From assembly GCA_004431415.1 (NCBI GenBank), contig QPMI01000434.1, forward strand, positions 62,001-126,000: 64,000 bases of DNA. Reading direction: 5' to 3'. Origin of the DNA: Cyanophora paradoxa. Taxonomy: Eukaryota > Glaucocystophyceae > Cyanophorales > Cyanophoraceae. The position numbers were made by a program, and so were the translations under genes. The notes beneath the pieces are model-generated. The model was not told the origin of the DNA. It saw only the letters and a list, made by a program, of their open reading frames with translations, and made no database searches. Positions 1-10,052 of the stretch are shown here, piece by piece. Every line of letters starts with the position of its first letter. Positions within the stretch are counted from its first letter, which is position 1.

Positions 1-1748
1 GTCACCTACGCCAGCGCCAGCTGCGCCACAGCCAAAACCGGCCCAGCCACCGCCGCCGGCGCCGCCCGCCGCCCAGCCTGAGCCGCCGAAGCCATCCCCG
101 CCTCCAGCAGCTCCACAGCAGCAGCAGAATGCTGCTCCAGAGAACGGCCACGTCAAGTTCGACCCGACAAAAGAGAAAGCGGCTGTAGCAAACGGGCATG
201 ACACAGACAAGAGGCCAAACAGCCGCGGCTTGTCAGACAAGAAGACTTCTATGGCAACTCACCCTCGGTTCGCGGATATGAAGGACGATGAGAAGAAGGA
301 CGCACGGGCGGAATCGGGGACGCCCGTCCTGCACGCCGGGTCCATCTTCCGAAAGAGCAGCAAGAGCGAGTCTTTCAACAAGAACACCCCCACAGATGGC
401 AAAAGCAACGTACGCGCCTTGACTTGGTCTCCCTGGGATCCCCCGCACTTCGGACTGATCGGAGCATGCCGTCCCTCAGATCAACCCAGATCAGTACGAG
501 ACAATAGAGGATGTGCAGAAAGCACTCAAAGAAGCTGGTCTTCACGACAGGTGCCTGGCGCCCCCGCGTCCCCCCGGTTTCATCCACACTAGCTAACGCC
601 GCCCGTGCGCTCCCGCTTTGCAGCGCTCTTATTGTCGGTGTAGATTTTACTAAGAGTAACGAGGGTGAGTCCGTCCCTCGCTGAATCGGTCGGGGCAAAG
701 GAGTCGGTCTGAGCGCCAACCTCGCGCAGAGAATGGCATGTACTCGCACGACGGGGACTCGCTTCATAAGATATACGAGGACGGGCGGTTGAACCCGTAC
801 CAGGAGGTGATCAGCACCATCGGGCGGACTCTAGCGTCTTTTGATGATGGTGCGGTCACCACGCCGCAGCGCTGCCCGCTCCTTTGCTGAATGTGCGTTC
901 TTTTGTCGCGGCAGACGGTCTGATCCCAACGTACGGGTTCGGAGACGCGTTGGTAAAGGACCGCGAGTGCTTCTCCTTAGCTGAGCGGCTCGAGGGGACG
1001 GACCGGCCCTGCAAAGGCTTCGAGGAAGTCCTGGTCCGCCCCGCCGGGCGCCGCTCTGCGAAGGCGCGCGCCGCTCGCTCACGCGCGCGCGAGCAGGAGA
1101 TCTACAAGAAGATCCTGGACCTGGTCGAGCTCGACGGTGCGCTGGGCCGGCGCCGGAGCCGCGCTTGCGCTGCTCGGCGGGGCTGACGAGGGGCGGGGCG
1201 GGTAGGGCCGACGTCCTACACGCCGATCATATCGAAGGCGATCGAGATCGTGCAGCGGACGAAGCAGTACCACATCCTCCTCATCATCACTGACGGTGCG
1301 GCGGGCGGGCGGCGGGGCGGGCGGGCGGCGGGCGGGGCCGGGGTCCGAGCCTCGCGTGCGCGGCAGGGGTGACGCTGACGGAGGAGCTGGACCGGCGGGC
1401 GATCCGGGAGGCGAGCAACTACCCGCTCTCGATCGTGATCGTGGGGGTCGGGGACGGCCCCTGGGGCCAGGTCAAGATCCTTGACGACCTCGAGGGCCGC
1501 AAGTTCGACAACGTCCAGTTCGTCGTGAGCGCCGGCCCCGGCAGTCGAACCCGCGCGCCCCTCACGCCGGCGGCGGCGCGCCCCAGAACTACGAGAAGAT
1601 CCGGAAGAAGCACGCGGGGCAGGACTCCAAGTTCGCGGCGACGGCGCTGCAGGAGATCCCGCCTCAGTACCGCGCCATCCAGTCCCTGGGCCTCCTCGAG
1701 GCGAACGCAGCCGCCCCGGCCCCCCCCCACGCCGCCCCGGCATCCTGA
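1..1748 (+). CDS. Copine / RGLG-type VWA-domain protein, 5' partial
   Basis: The open frame enters from the window edge. Apparent exons are <2-409, 480-550, 624-664, 730-849, 915-1033, 1097-1136, 1206-1295, 1367-1524 and 1587-1748, and all junctions keep frame. The first exon is Pro/Ala/Gln-rich and then Lys/Glu-rich. The rest is a copine-type von Willebrand A domain. It has the metal-site motif DFTKSN, then NPY, IGRTL, GFGDA, GPTSY and TDG in the family order. Copines bind membranes through N-terminal C2 domains, whereas plant RGLG proteins add a C-terminal RING for ubiquitin ligation. No RING is present, because the protein ends in an Ala/Pro tail soon after the VWA domain. Whether C2 domains lie upstream cannot be seen. 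Introns here use both canonical (gtgagt) and GC-rich (gtgcgg) donors. Family assignment is firm; subfamily is open. Confidence 0.9.
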
Positions 1749-2009
1749 GCCCCATCCGCCCCTCCCGCCTCCGCTCCCTCCGCCCTCCGCGCCCCGCCCC
1801 TCCTCCTGCCCCGCGGCGATCTCATTCCCCAGCCGCCGCTGGGCCTAGCCTTGCCGCCCCTCAGGGCGGCGATACCTCAGTCTTTAGCCTCCGATCCTCT
1901 GTAAATCTTATGCTTTGCATTCACACGCGTGGTTTTTGTATGTTTCTGTATGCCGACAATCAGTTCTATACTAAGTCTACGGTTCGCTGGCGGTGGCGCG
2001 GGGGGCTGG
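1749..2009. other. Convergent 3' intergenic spacer
   Basis: This 261-bp spacer lies between the stop codons of the VWA gene and the SCYL1-like gene. It is CT-rich and then turns AT-richer near 1890-1980, with TGTAAAT and TTTTTGTATG words that could belong to 3' ends. No gene is seen. Confidence 0.5.
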
Positions 2010-5000
2010 CTAGTGGGCGGGCGCAGGTCGCGGGGCGGGGTAGAGGGTTTCCCGCACGGGCTTCGTGGGGCCCGGGGCCGGGGCGGGGGCCCTGGGGCGC
2101 GGGGCGGAGGGGGCGGGGCGGGAGAGGGGCTCGTCGATGTGGGCGGGGGCGGGGGCGCCGGGGCCCTCGCGCGGGGAGAGGGGCGGCGAAAAGGACGGCT
2201 CCTCTGTCAGGTCGCCCTGCCGAGCAGCGCGGTCGGCGGCGCGCAGGCGCCGGCGGGCGCGCGGGCCGGCGGGGCGCACGAAGGCGGAGGTGTTGAGCTC
2301 GCGCGTGAACTCGGACTGGAGCCACGCCTGCGCCTCCTTCCCGGGCCGCTGCGCAGCGGGGAGTTGAGTGCGTGACTCGCGCGGGCCGGGGGGCGGGGGC
2401 GGGGCGGGGGTACGTGGAAGGCGTGGAGCCGGTCGAGGTTGCGGGAGATCATGGAGAGGAGGGGTACCGGCGGCAGCGGCGGGAGCGGGGGCAGGGCACG
2501 GGCCTCGCGACGGGCGCGCCGGCCTCCCCGGCGTGCCACGAGCTCAGCCAGCCCGCCGCCGGGTGCGTGGCGGCCGCTGGCGGAGCAGGCGGCGGCGCGG
2601 GGCCGCCGGCGGAGGCGGCGCGGGGCGGCGGCGGGGGCCGCTTCGGGCGGCGGCGGGCGGCGGGCGCGGCGGGCTGGGCCGGGGCCGGCCCGGGGGCGCC
2701 GGCTGGGCGTGCGTGGCGGGGGAGGGCGCGGGCATAACGGGGGAAGGGCGGCGGTGTCGGAGGGGAAGGGGGGAGGGGGCGGGGCTGGAGCGAACTGACG
2801 GGGAAGGCCCCACGGCGGGCAGGCCGACGACGAGGGAGACAGAGGGCCGCGGGGCGTTCGTCGAGCCTGAGCCAACGGAGCGCGGCGCTCAGGGGAGACG
2901 AGAAGAGGGGAGGGGGGGGGGGGGGGGGGGGGGGGGCGGTGAAGAAGAGGGGGGCGGACCTTCGAGGGCGTCGGGGCCGGCGAGGGGGGCGCGGGGGACG
3001 AAGTCGGAGCCGTCGCGGGCGGGGAGGACGCACTCCGCGGGGTCCACGAAGCCGTCGACGGCCTCGCGGTGCCGCAGGAGCTCGCCGAGGGCGGCGTGCG
3101 CGTGGCCCCGCACCTCCGCGTCCGGGTCCACCAGCAGCGGCAGCGCCAGCGGCATCACCCTGCGCCGCCCCCGCGCTCGCCCTCGCCCCAGCCGGGGAGC
3201 TCGGCCGAGCGCGGCGCACCGGAGGGCGGCGGTCCAGGGGCTCTGGGCCTCCTTGCTCTCGGCGAGGGCCCGCAGGGCGGCGATGCGGACCTCGCGGGCG
3301 GGGTCCTGCAGGCCCGCCTTGAGCGCGTTGAGCATGCGGTTCGTGCCGGCGTGCGGCGAGAGGAACCAGAGGCCGCCCAACGCGTGCAGCGCCTGCACGC
3401 GCACCCCCGCCTCGCCGTCCGTCGTCGCCACCCGGCACAGCTCCGGCGTGATCTGTCGCGCGAGTGAAGGGAGGGGAGCGGCGTGCGCGCGGGGAGCCGG
3501 CTGAGGGGAGCGGGGCGCACGCGGGTGTTGACGAGGGTGAGGCCCTCGCGGGGCCCCCAGGGCTGCTGCTGCTGGGCGTGGCCCGGGCCGGGGGGAAGGA
3601 GCTTGGCGGGCCCCGCGGAGCGCGCCTCGGCATCGAGCTGGAGCAGGCGCCAGGAGAGGACGAGGAGGGAGGAGATGGAGGCCGCCACCAGCTCGGCGCT
3701 CGTGTCCCGCAGGCCCACCAGCGCGCTCCCCAGCACCTCCCCCCGCAGCGCCCCCGGCGGGATCTGCGCGACGGCGAAGGGGCCGGCTCGGGGCGGGCCG
3801 GATGAGACGCGGGGCGGGGCGGGGCGGACGAGGGAGACGAAGACGTGGAGGCACTCGGCGAGGACGAGGCGAACGGCCCGCGAGCGCGACCCGCAGCTCG
3901 CCAGCAGGAACGGCAGCACGCTCTCCTTGTACTCGCCCCACGGCACCACCCCCCGCACCTCCGCCAGCCCCGCCGGCGGCTCCGGCATCCCCGCTGGCAC
4001 CGCCGGGGCGCTGCGCCGGCGTGAGCGGGTGCGGTGGAGGGGCGGGGCGGGGCGGGCGGACAAGAGGGAGGGGAGGAAGGGCCCGACGCTCGGCTCGGTG
4101 AGGAAGGCGGGGGAGAGAAAGCGGGGGAGGAGGACGCGCGTGACGCTCCTCGGGGCGAGCGGGGCCACGCGCCCCGCCAGCCCGCTGCACGAATTCAGGT
4201 CAGCTGGTGCAGCGGGGACACGCAGGCCGAAGCGCACGCAAAGAAAGCGGCCTTGGCGGCGGGCGCCTGGAGCGTGATGGTGTCCTGCGTGGCGCGGCGG
4301 CGTCGGCGGCGCGGAGGCAGAGGCCTGGGCGAGTGCAGGAGGACAGGGATAGCCGAGACACGCACGAGAAATTCCGCGATGCGCACGGCCTCATCGTCGA
4401 AGAGCTGGGGCGAGTTAGGGGCGGGGGCGGGGCGGGGGCGGGGCGGGGCGGGGCGGGGGCGGGGCACCGGGTCCTTGACGACGTCGGCCATGCGGGGCCG
4501 CTGGGCGGGGTCGTTGTGGCAGAGGCGGGCGATGATGGGCTCGACCTCGCGCCGCGGGAGCGTGGCGACGAGCGGCAGCAGCGACTCCAGCAGCTTCCCG
4601 AAGCACCTGCGCCGGCCCCGCTCAGCGGCGGCGGCAGCGCGCCTGCGCCGTGGGACTGGACGGACCACGCGTCGCGGGCGTGCGCGCCGCCGGCGACCGC
4701 GGGGCGGCCGTCCTCGGGGGGGATGGTCGACGGGGGCCGGAGGCCGCGCAGGGGCAGCGAGCAGAGGGCGTCGGCGCTCGCGTCGTCGCCCCGGGAGCAG
4801 CAGAAGCTCAGGTCGGCGAGCTTCCAGTCGCGCGTGGGGGCCGCCGAGACGACGATGGCGTCCAGCGTGACGGCGTTGTGCGCCAGGTTCGTCGACTCGA
4901 GGAAGGCCAGCGCGCGCGCGATCTGCAGCAGGCCCAGCAGCACCTCGCTCTTCGAGAGCGACGAGAGGTTGCCATGCAGCGACTCGAACCTGCGCCGAAC

Positions 5001-5383
5001 GGGTTCGGCAGAGAGCGCCGGGCCGTGGCGCTGGAGAAGCGCACGGCTCTGTTATGATGTACACGGCGCTGGGAGTGGTCTGGGAGTTGATGTATTTCAC
5101 AATGTTCGGGTGCCGCGTGGTCTTGAGCCTGAAAGCGGCATTGGCCGCGGCCTGGTAATCGTCGGTCAGCTCAACGGCGGTGAATTCGCGGGCCGTGTAC
5201 CGTGAGCGCGGCCTTGTCCACGTCGCGTTGTCCCGCTTTCTCGCACACGGAGATCACAACATCACGCGCATTTGGGTCCTTACTTCCGGAGGCTGCGCCG
5301 TAGGTGTACTTGAAGACGCTGGAAACCGGCTGCTGCTCCAGCGCCCCCGTCGGCGTGAATTCTTTCGAGCCCGAAGCACCCAT
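2010..5383 (-). CDS. SCYL1: SCYL1-like pseudokinase with HEAT repeats
   Basis: SCY1-like proteins are catalytically weak kinases that act in COPI/Golgi traffic. The start MGASGSKEF at 5383 also looks like an N-myristoylation signal. A degenerate kinase domain follows: HPNIV-like and YIITEP segments, then an LAHNAV loop in place of HRD and DLS in place of DFG, which marks it as a pseudokinase. Next come SCYL1-type alpha-helical HEAT units, including RVLLPRFLSPAF, ESVLPFLLASC and ALHALGGLWFLSP, the last ending near 3000. The order matches SCYL1 rather than SCYL2. An intron near 2912-2936 contains 25 consecutive C residues on the coding strand. The C-terminal third is low-complexity Pro/Ala/Arg and its exons are uncertain. 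The chosen stop, after a QAWLQSEF-containing exon, is the least secure part. Confidence 0.8.
2912..2936 (-). repeat. Poly-C tract (25 nt, coding strand) in SCYL1-like intron
   Basis: An uninterrupted run of 25 G on the plus strand, so poly-C in the sense of the minus-strand gene. It sits between the last HEAT-like exon and the C-terminal region. Confidence 0.85.
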
Positions 5384-5756
5384 GAACTCGCGCCGCTACC
5401 GCGCTGGCGGCTTGTGCGAGGCGCCTGCGCTCGCGCCTCAGCAGCGCGAGCCAAGGGCCCGCTGCGGCAGCGCACCTCGGAGGTTCGACGGCCTTGAGAC
5501 AGCCAATAGCTCCGTCCAGCGGATGCTCGCGTGCGACGCTTCACGCGTCTAGTCGATTGCTGGCCGAAAGTCCCGCTTTGCAATTGAACAAACTCGGCCT
5601 TTGCACGCCGCTCTCGCGCTAGCAAAAGAAGTCCGGCGTTCGCGCTCCAGGACCTCGTGCAAACGTTCGACGCGATACCCCTCTCCAAGACGACGCTCAG
5701 GACGCTGGGCATCTGAAGTGGCCTGATCCGCCGCATCCGATCGCAAAGCGCTCGCG
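5384..5756. promoter_or_regulatory. Shared 373-bp divergent promoter region, SCYL1-like / MetRS
   Basis: The start codons at 5383 (-) and 5757 (+) face away from each other. The spacer is less GC-rich than the exons and contains an inferred CCAAT-box-like word (agccaatag) near 5500. No TATA box is evident. Calling it a promoter rests on gene orientation only. Confidence 0.45.
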
Positions 5757-8700
5757 ATGGTGAAGATTAGCACGCCCTCAGCCGATGCTGAGGCGCTGAA
5801 GGTGGCGACGGCGTGTGCTCTCTACAAGCAGCCCGTCTCGCTCGTCGGACTGTCTCGGCAGCGCGGTGAGTGTAGCTAGTGTTCGGCTAGCCGCTCGACG
5901 CGCTCCGTCTTCGCTTGCGTGCCGTCGCCTCGACGTTGTCATCACGGCGATCCGCTTCTCACGCCCGCCCCGGCGCGCAGCGACGTCTGCGTTGTACAAG
6001 CAGCTCACCGGCGGCCTTTTCCCCGTTATCGAGATCGAGGACGGCAAGGTCCTCTTTGATGCCAACGCGCTCGTCCGGTGCGCTCGCGCGTCGTAGCGAT
6101 CGGGAGGGGCTCCGGTTCGAGCGGCGGGCGCTGCAGCTTCCTCGCGAAGGAGAAGCCTGCTGCGGGCCTGGAGTGGACCGAGTGGGAGGCGACCTGCCTC
6201 CGCCCCGCCATCGCGTCCGGGGTGCGTCGCCCGGCCCTGCTCCTTGTCGGCGCCCGGGCGACGAGCTGAGCGTCCGCGGCAGAGCGCGGCGTCGATCAAA
6301 TCCGCGCTGCAGCGCGCCGAGCACGCCCTGGCGAGCCACAAGTTCCTGTCCGGAGTGCGCGATGGCAGCTGGCGGCGCGGCGGTCGCTGCTGACGGGCTG
6401 CGGCGCAGGCATCGTGCGGCTCGGCGGACGTGATCGCGTGGTCGACGCTGCACCTCGCCCTGGCGGCGGTCTCCGCGGCTGGCCCGAAGGTCTCCGCCTG
6501 GCTCGCGGCCGTCGGCGGCACCGACGCCGCCAAGGCTGGCCTCAAGGCGTTCGACGATGTACGCATCTCCGGCGGCTGCGCGCTCGCGGGTGCCGCCTGA
6601 CGCCCGCGCAGCTGAAGACGCAGCTGGCGGCGCTCGGACCAAGGAAGCCGCAGGCGGGGCGGCGGAACGTGCTGGTGACGAGTGCGCTGCCGTACGTGAA
6701 CAACGTGCCGCACCTCGGCAACATCATCGGCTGCGTCCTCTCCGCCGACGTCTTCGCACGGTACCCCTCCCCCGCCCCGCCCGCTCCAAGCCTGACCCGG
6801 AGCTGGAACCCCGAAGGTACTGCCGGCTGCGGGGGTACAACGTGATCTACATGTGCGGGACGGACGAGTACGGCACGGCGACGGAGACCAAGGCCCAGGA
6901 GATGGGCGTCTCCCCCAAGCAGGCCCGCAGCCCCCTCCCCCTCGCCGTACCCCCGCCGCCTGACCCTCCCCCGCCCGCGCAGATCTGCGACCACTACCAC
7001 GCGATTCACCGGGACATCTACCAGTGGTCCGCTGTCGCCGCCTGCGGCAGCTGGGGGCACCGGGGGCCGGCAGGGCGCTGAAGAGGGGCCCTCTTTCGCA
7101 GGTTCGACATCGCGTTCGACAACTTCGGGCGCACGTCGCACCCGAAGCAGACCGTCATCGCCCAGGACATCTTCAAGAAGGCCCGCCCCGCGCGCCCCGC
7201 CCCGCCCTCTCCGCCCGCGCTGAGGCGGGGCGCAGCTGGAAGCGAAGAAGCTGCTGCTGGAGCAGTCCATGGAGCAGCTCTTCTGCGACAAGGGCTGCAA
7301 CAAGTTCCTCGCCGACCGGTCCGCCCCCGGCCCGGGCCCGACGCCCGGGGCTCGAAGCCTCAGAGGGGCCCCAGCTTCGCGGAGGGAACTTGCCCCTTCT
7401 GCAACTACGCGGACGCGCGGGGGGACCAGTGCGACGCGTGCGGGAAGCTGATGAACCCGGCGGAGCTGAAGAACCCGCGGTGCAAGACGTGCGGGAAGCC
7501 GCCCGTGCTGCGCTCCACCCAGCACCTCTTCCTAGACCTGCCGACGATCAGCCCGCGCCTCAAGGAGTGGATCGACAGCGCCTCCGTCAAGGGCTTCTGG
7601 TCCGCCAACTCCCTCCAGCTCACCCAGGCCCGCCCCCGCCCCCCCCCCCCCCCCCCCCCCCCCCCCGATCTCATTTTTCGGGGCAGGCGTGGATCCGGGA
7701 CGGGCTGAAGCCGCGGTGCATCACGCGGGACCTCAAGTGGGGCATCCCCGTCCCCAACGAGCGCTTCCAGGACAAGGTCCGCATCCCACCGGGGGCACAG
7801 CCTGCACCGGAGCTTGAGCTGTGAGGGCAGGTGCTCTACGTCTGGTTCGACGCCCCCATCGGCTACATCTCCATCACCGCTGATTACACCGGTTCGAGCC
7901 GCGCATCTGGAGCACAGAGCGCACGCGCCTCTCGCTGACTCGCGCGGGCGCTGGGCGGGGCGCAGAGGACTGGCAGAAGTGGTGGCAGTCGCCGGAGGAG
8001 GTCGAGCTCTTCCAGTTCATGGGGAAGGACAACGTCCCCTTCCACACCGTCATCTTCCCCTCCTGCCTCCTCGGCACCGTGCGGCCCGCAGGGGGAGGGG
8101 GCAGGCCGGGGGCGGGCGCGTGGCAGGGCCTCTGACGCGGGGCGCGCGGCGGGCGGGGCAGGGGGAGGGGTGGACGAAGCTGCACCACATCTCGACGACG
8201 GAGTACCTGAACTACGAGGAGGGCAAGTTCTCGAAGAGCCGCGGCGTCGGCGTCTTCGGCGACGACGCCAAGCACACCGGCATCCCCTCCGAGGCCCGCC
8301 CCGCGCCCCCCGCCCCGCCCCGCCCCGCCCCGCGCCTCGCGCGACCCCGCGGCTGCAGGTCTGGCGCTACTACCTCCTCGTGAACCGCCCGGAGCAGTCC
8401 GACACGCAGTTCGCCTGGACCGACTTCGCCGCCAAGGTCCCTCCCCCCCACCCTCCCGCCGCCGCCCGCCCTCACGGCGGCCCCCCGCCGGCAGAACAAC
8501 AACGAGCTGCTGGCGAACCTGGGCAACTTCATCAACCGCATCCTCGCCTTCGTGGCGTCGCGCTTCGACTCGACGGTGCCGGCGCTGGGGCCGCTGGCGC
8601 CCGAGGACCAGAAGCTCGTCGACGACGTCGCCAAGGAGGTCCAGGACTACGTCGCCCACCTCGAGAAGGTCCCCCCTTCCTTCCTTCCCCTTCTTGTTTC

Positions 8701-9385
8701 CTAGAGCCCTAGCTGGATAGCTCGTTCAGAGCACTCCGGGCCTCGGACACAGGGGCGAGCACAGAGCGCTCGGGCTCGCGCCACGGGAGGACGCCCGTCG
8801 TCGCCCCGGGGCGGCCGCTGACTCGCGGGGCCGGCGCAGGTGCGCATCAAGGACGGCCTCCGCATTGCGATGAACGTCTCCCGCCTTGGCAACGGCTACA
8901 TGCAGGCCCGCCCCCGCTCTGATCTGCTCCGCCTCGCCTCGCCCTCGTGACGCCGCGCGCAGGAGCTCAAGCCCTGGGTCCTGGTCAAGGAGAACATGCC
9001 GCGGGCCCAGACGGTACGGACCGGCCCGCACCTCGGCCCCCGCCTCGCCGGGGCGAGCGGGCGGCAGGTGGTGGCGCTGTGCACGAACGTGGTGCGGCTG
9101 CTGGCGGTGCTGCTGGAGCCGTACATGCCGGCCTTCTCCCGCAACGTCTTCACCCAGCTCGGCCTCCCCGAGCGTCCGCCCGCCCCGCCCCCGCCCCCGC
9201 CCCCGCCCCCCCTGAGCCGCGGGGCAGTGGCGGGGAGCGAGGAGCTGCGGCTGGACCCGGGGGCGCCGCTGGGGAGCTACCTGGCGGCGGGCCATCGGAT
9301 CGGGAAGCCGTCGCCCCTCTTCCGGGCCATCGGCGAGGACGAGGTCAAGGCCCTCCGCTCCCGCTTCGCCGGCAAGCAGAACTAG
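5757..9385 (+). CDS. MARS1: Methionyl-tRNA synthetase, cytosolic, with N-terminal GST-like domain
   Basis: Charges tRNA-Met with methionine. About 20 exons join in frame from ATG 5757 to TAG 9383-9385. Residues 1-200 resemble the GST-like domain of animal MetRS ([23 protein letters not shown], then a helical C-terminal half). The catalytic core begins at [13 protein letters not shown] with the HIGH-type motif HLGN and continues with [11 protein letters not shown]. Zinc-knuckle cysteines follow (CPFCNY, CDACGK, CKTCGK), then [11 protein letters not shown] and the KMSKS-type loop GKFSKSRG. The anticodon-binding helical domain includes [10 protein letters not shown] and LEPYMPAFS. There is no C-terminal tRNA-binding extension of the plant or AIMP1 type. 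At least five introns have GC donors: 6923-6982, 7181-7235, 7628-7686, 8294-8358 and 8906-8962. Identity is very secure; two or three N-terminal borders are less so. Confidence 0.95.
7639..7666 (+). repeat. Poly-C tract (28 nt) in MetRS intron
   Basis: Twenty-eight consecutive C inside intron 7628-7686, ending 20 nt before the acceptor AG. This intron also has a GC donor (CAG|GCCCGC). Confidence 0.9.
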
Positions 9386-10052
9386 GCCGAGGCCAGGCCG
9401 CCCCCTCCCGCCCGCGCCGGCCCCGCCCCGCGAACCGCGCGCTGGGGCCGTCTTGGAGCAGGCCTATTTACAGGCCATTCCACAGCTAGGAAAATTCAGC
9501 GCCCCCTTGTTGGAGCAAGTTGGAGCCTTTGAGGCCGGCGCAGCCTCCGCGCAGGCGGCGCAGCGGCGCAGCGGCGCAGCGGCGCAGCGGCGCCCTAGGC
9601 CTTCTTGGGACTGGACCGTTCCCTTCATCGGGCTCGCGAGCTCGAGCTTCATTTTTTCCCGAAGCTCCACGAAGTGTTGCCGGTCCGCAGCACACGAGGG
9701 GGTATGCCCTCGCGAAGAGCCCGCTGTCGTGAGCTGCTCCGATCCTGGCGTCAACTCCGGCACGCGACATGGCGCACAGCCGGCGCCTGACAGCTAGCGC
9801 TGCGCCGCTCCTCTAGATCTAGCCATAGCCAGCGCGTACACTTAGCTGCGCAGTGCGCCAACTCGGAAGATCCGAGCCCGCGGCTGCGAGCTTCACTTTA
9901 GAAGCGCTTGGGTTAAGTGAGTCCAGTTTAGCAGAGAGCTGCCCTGCGCGCGGCTGAATCGGCCGGTGGTCGGAGCCCCGAACGGATCCGCTGGCCCACA
10001 ACCAGCTGCGCGGGGCGCGTGGGACGGCGGAGTGCTGGCCCCTGCACTTGCA
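9386..10052. other. Intergenic region, MetRS to ABCG
   Basis: This 667-bp spacer runs between tandem plus-strand genes. It holds a short GC-rich tandem repeat near 9556-9593. Apart from an in-frame upstream extension of the ABCG ORF from 9966, no exon could be supported. The ABCG promoter presumably lies here. Confidence 0.4.
9556..9593 (+). repeat. 8-bp tandem repeat, about 4.5 copies
   Basis: A GCAGCGGC-type unit is repeated head to tail in the spacer downstream of the MetRS gene. Probably a simple-sequence expansion. Confidence 0.8.

Noticed and set aside
2368-3504. A 378-codon plus-strand frame opposite the SCYL1-like gene
   Set aside because: Composition is Gly/Arg/Ala only, without any motif; it is the antisense shadow of C-rich introns and exons.
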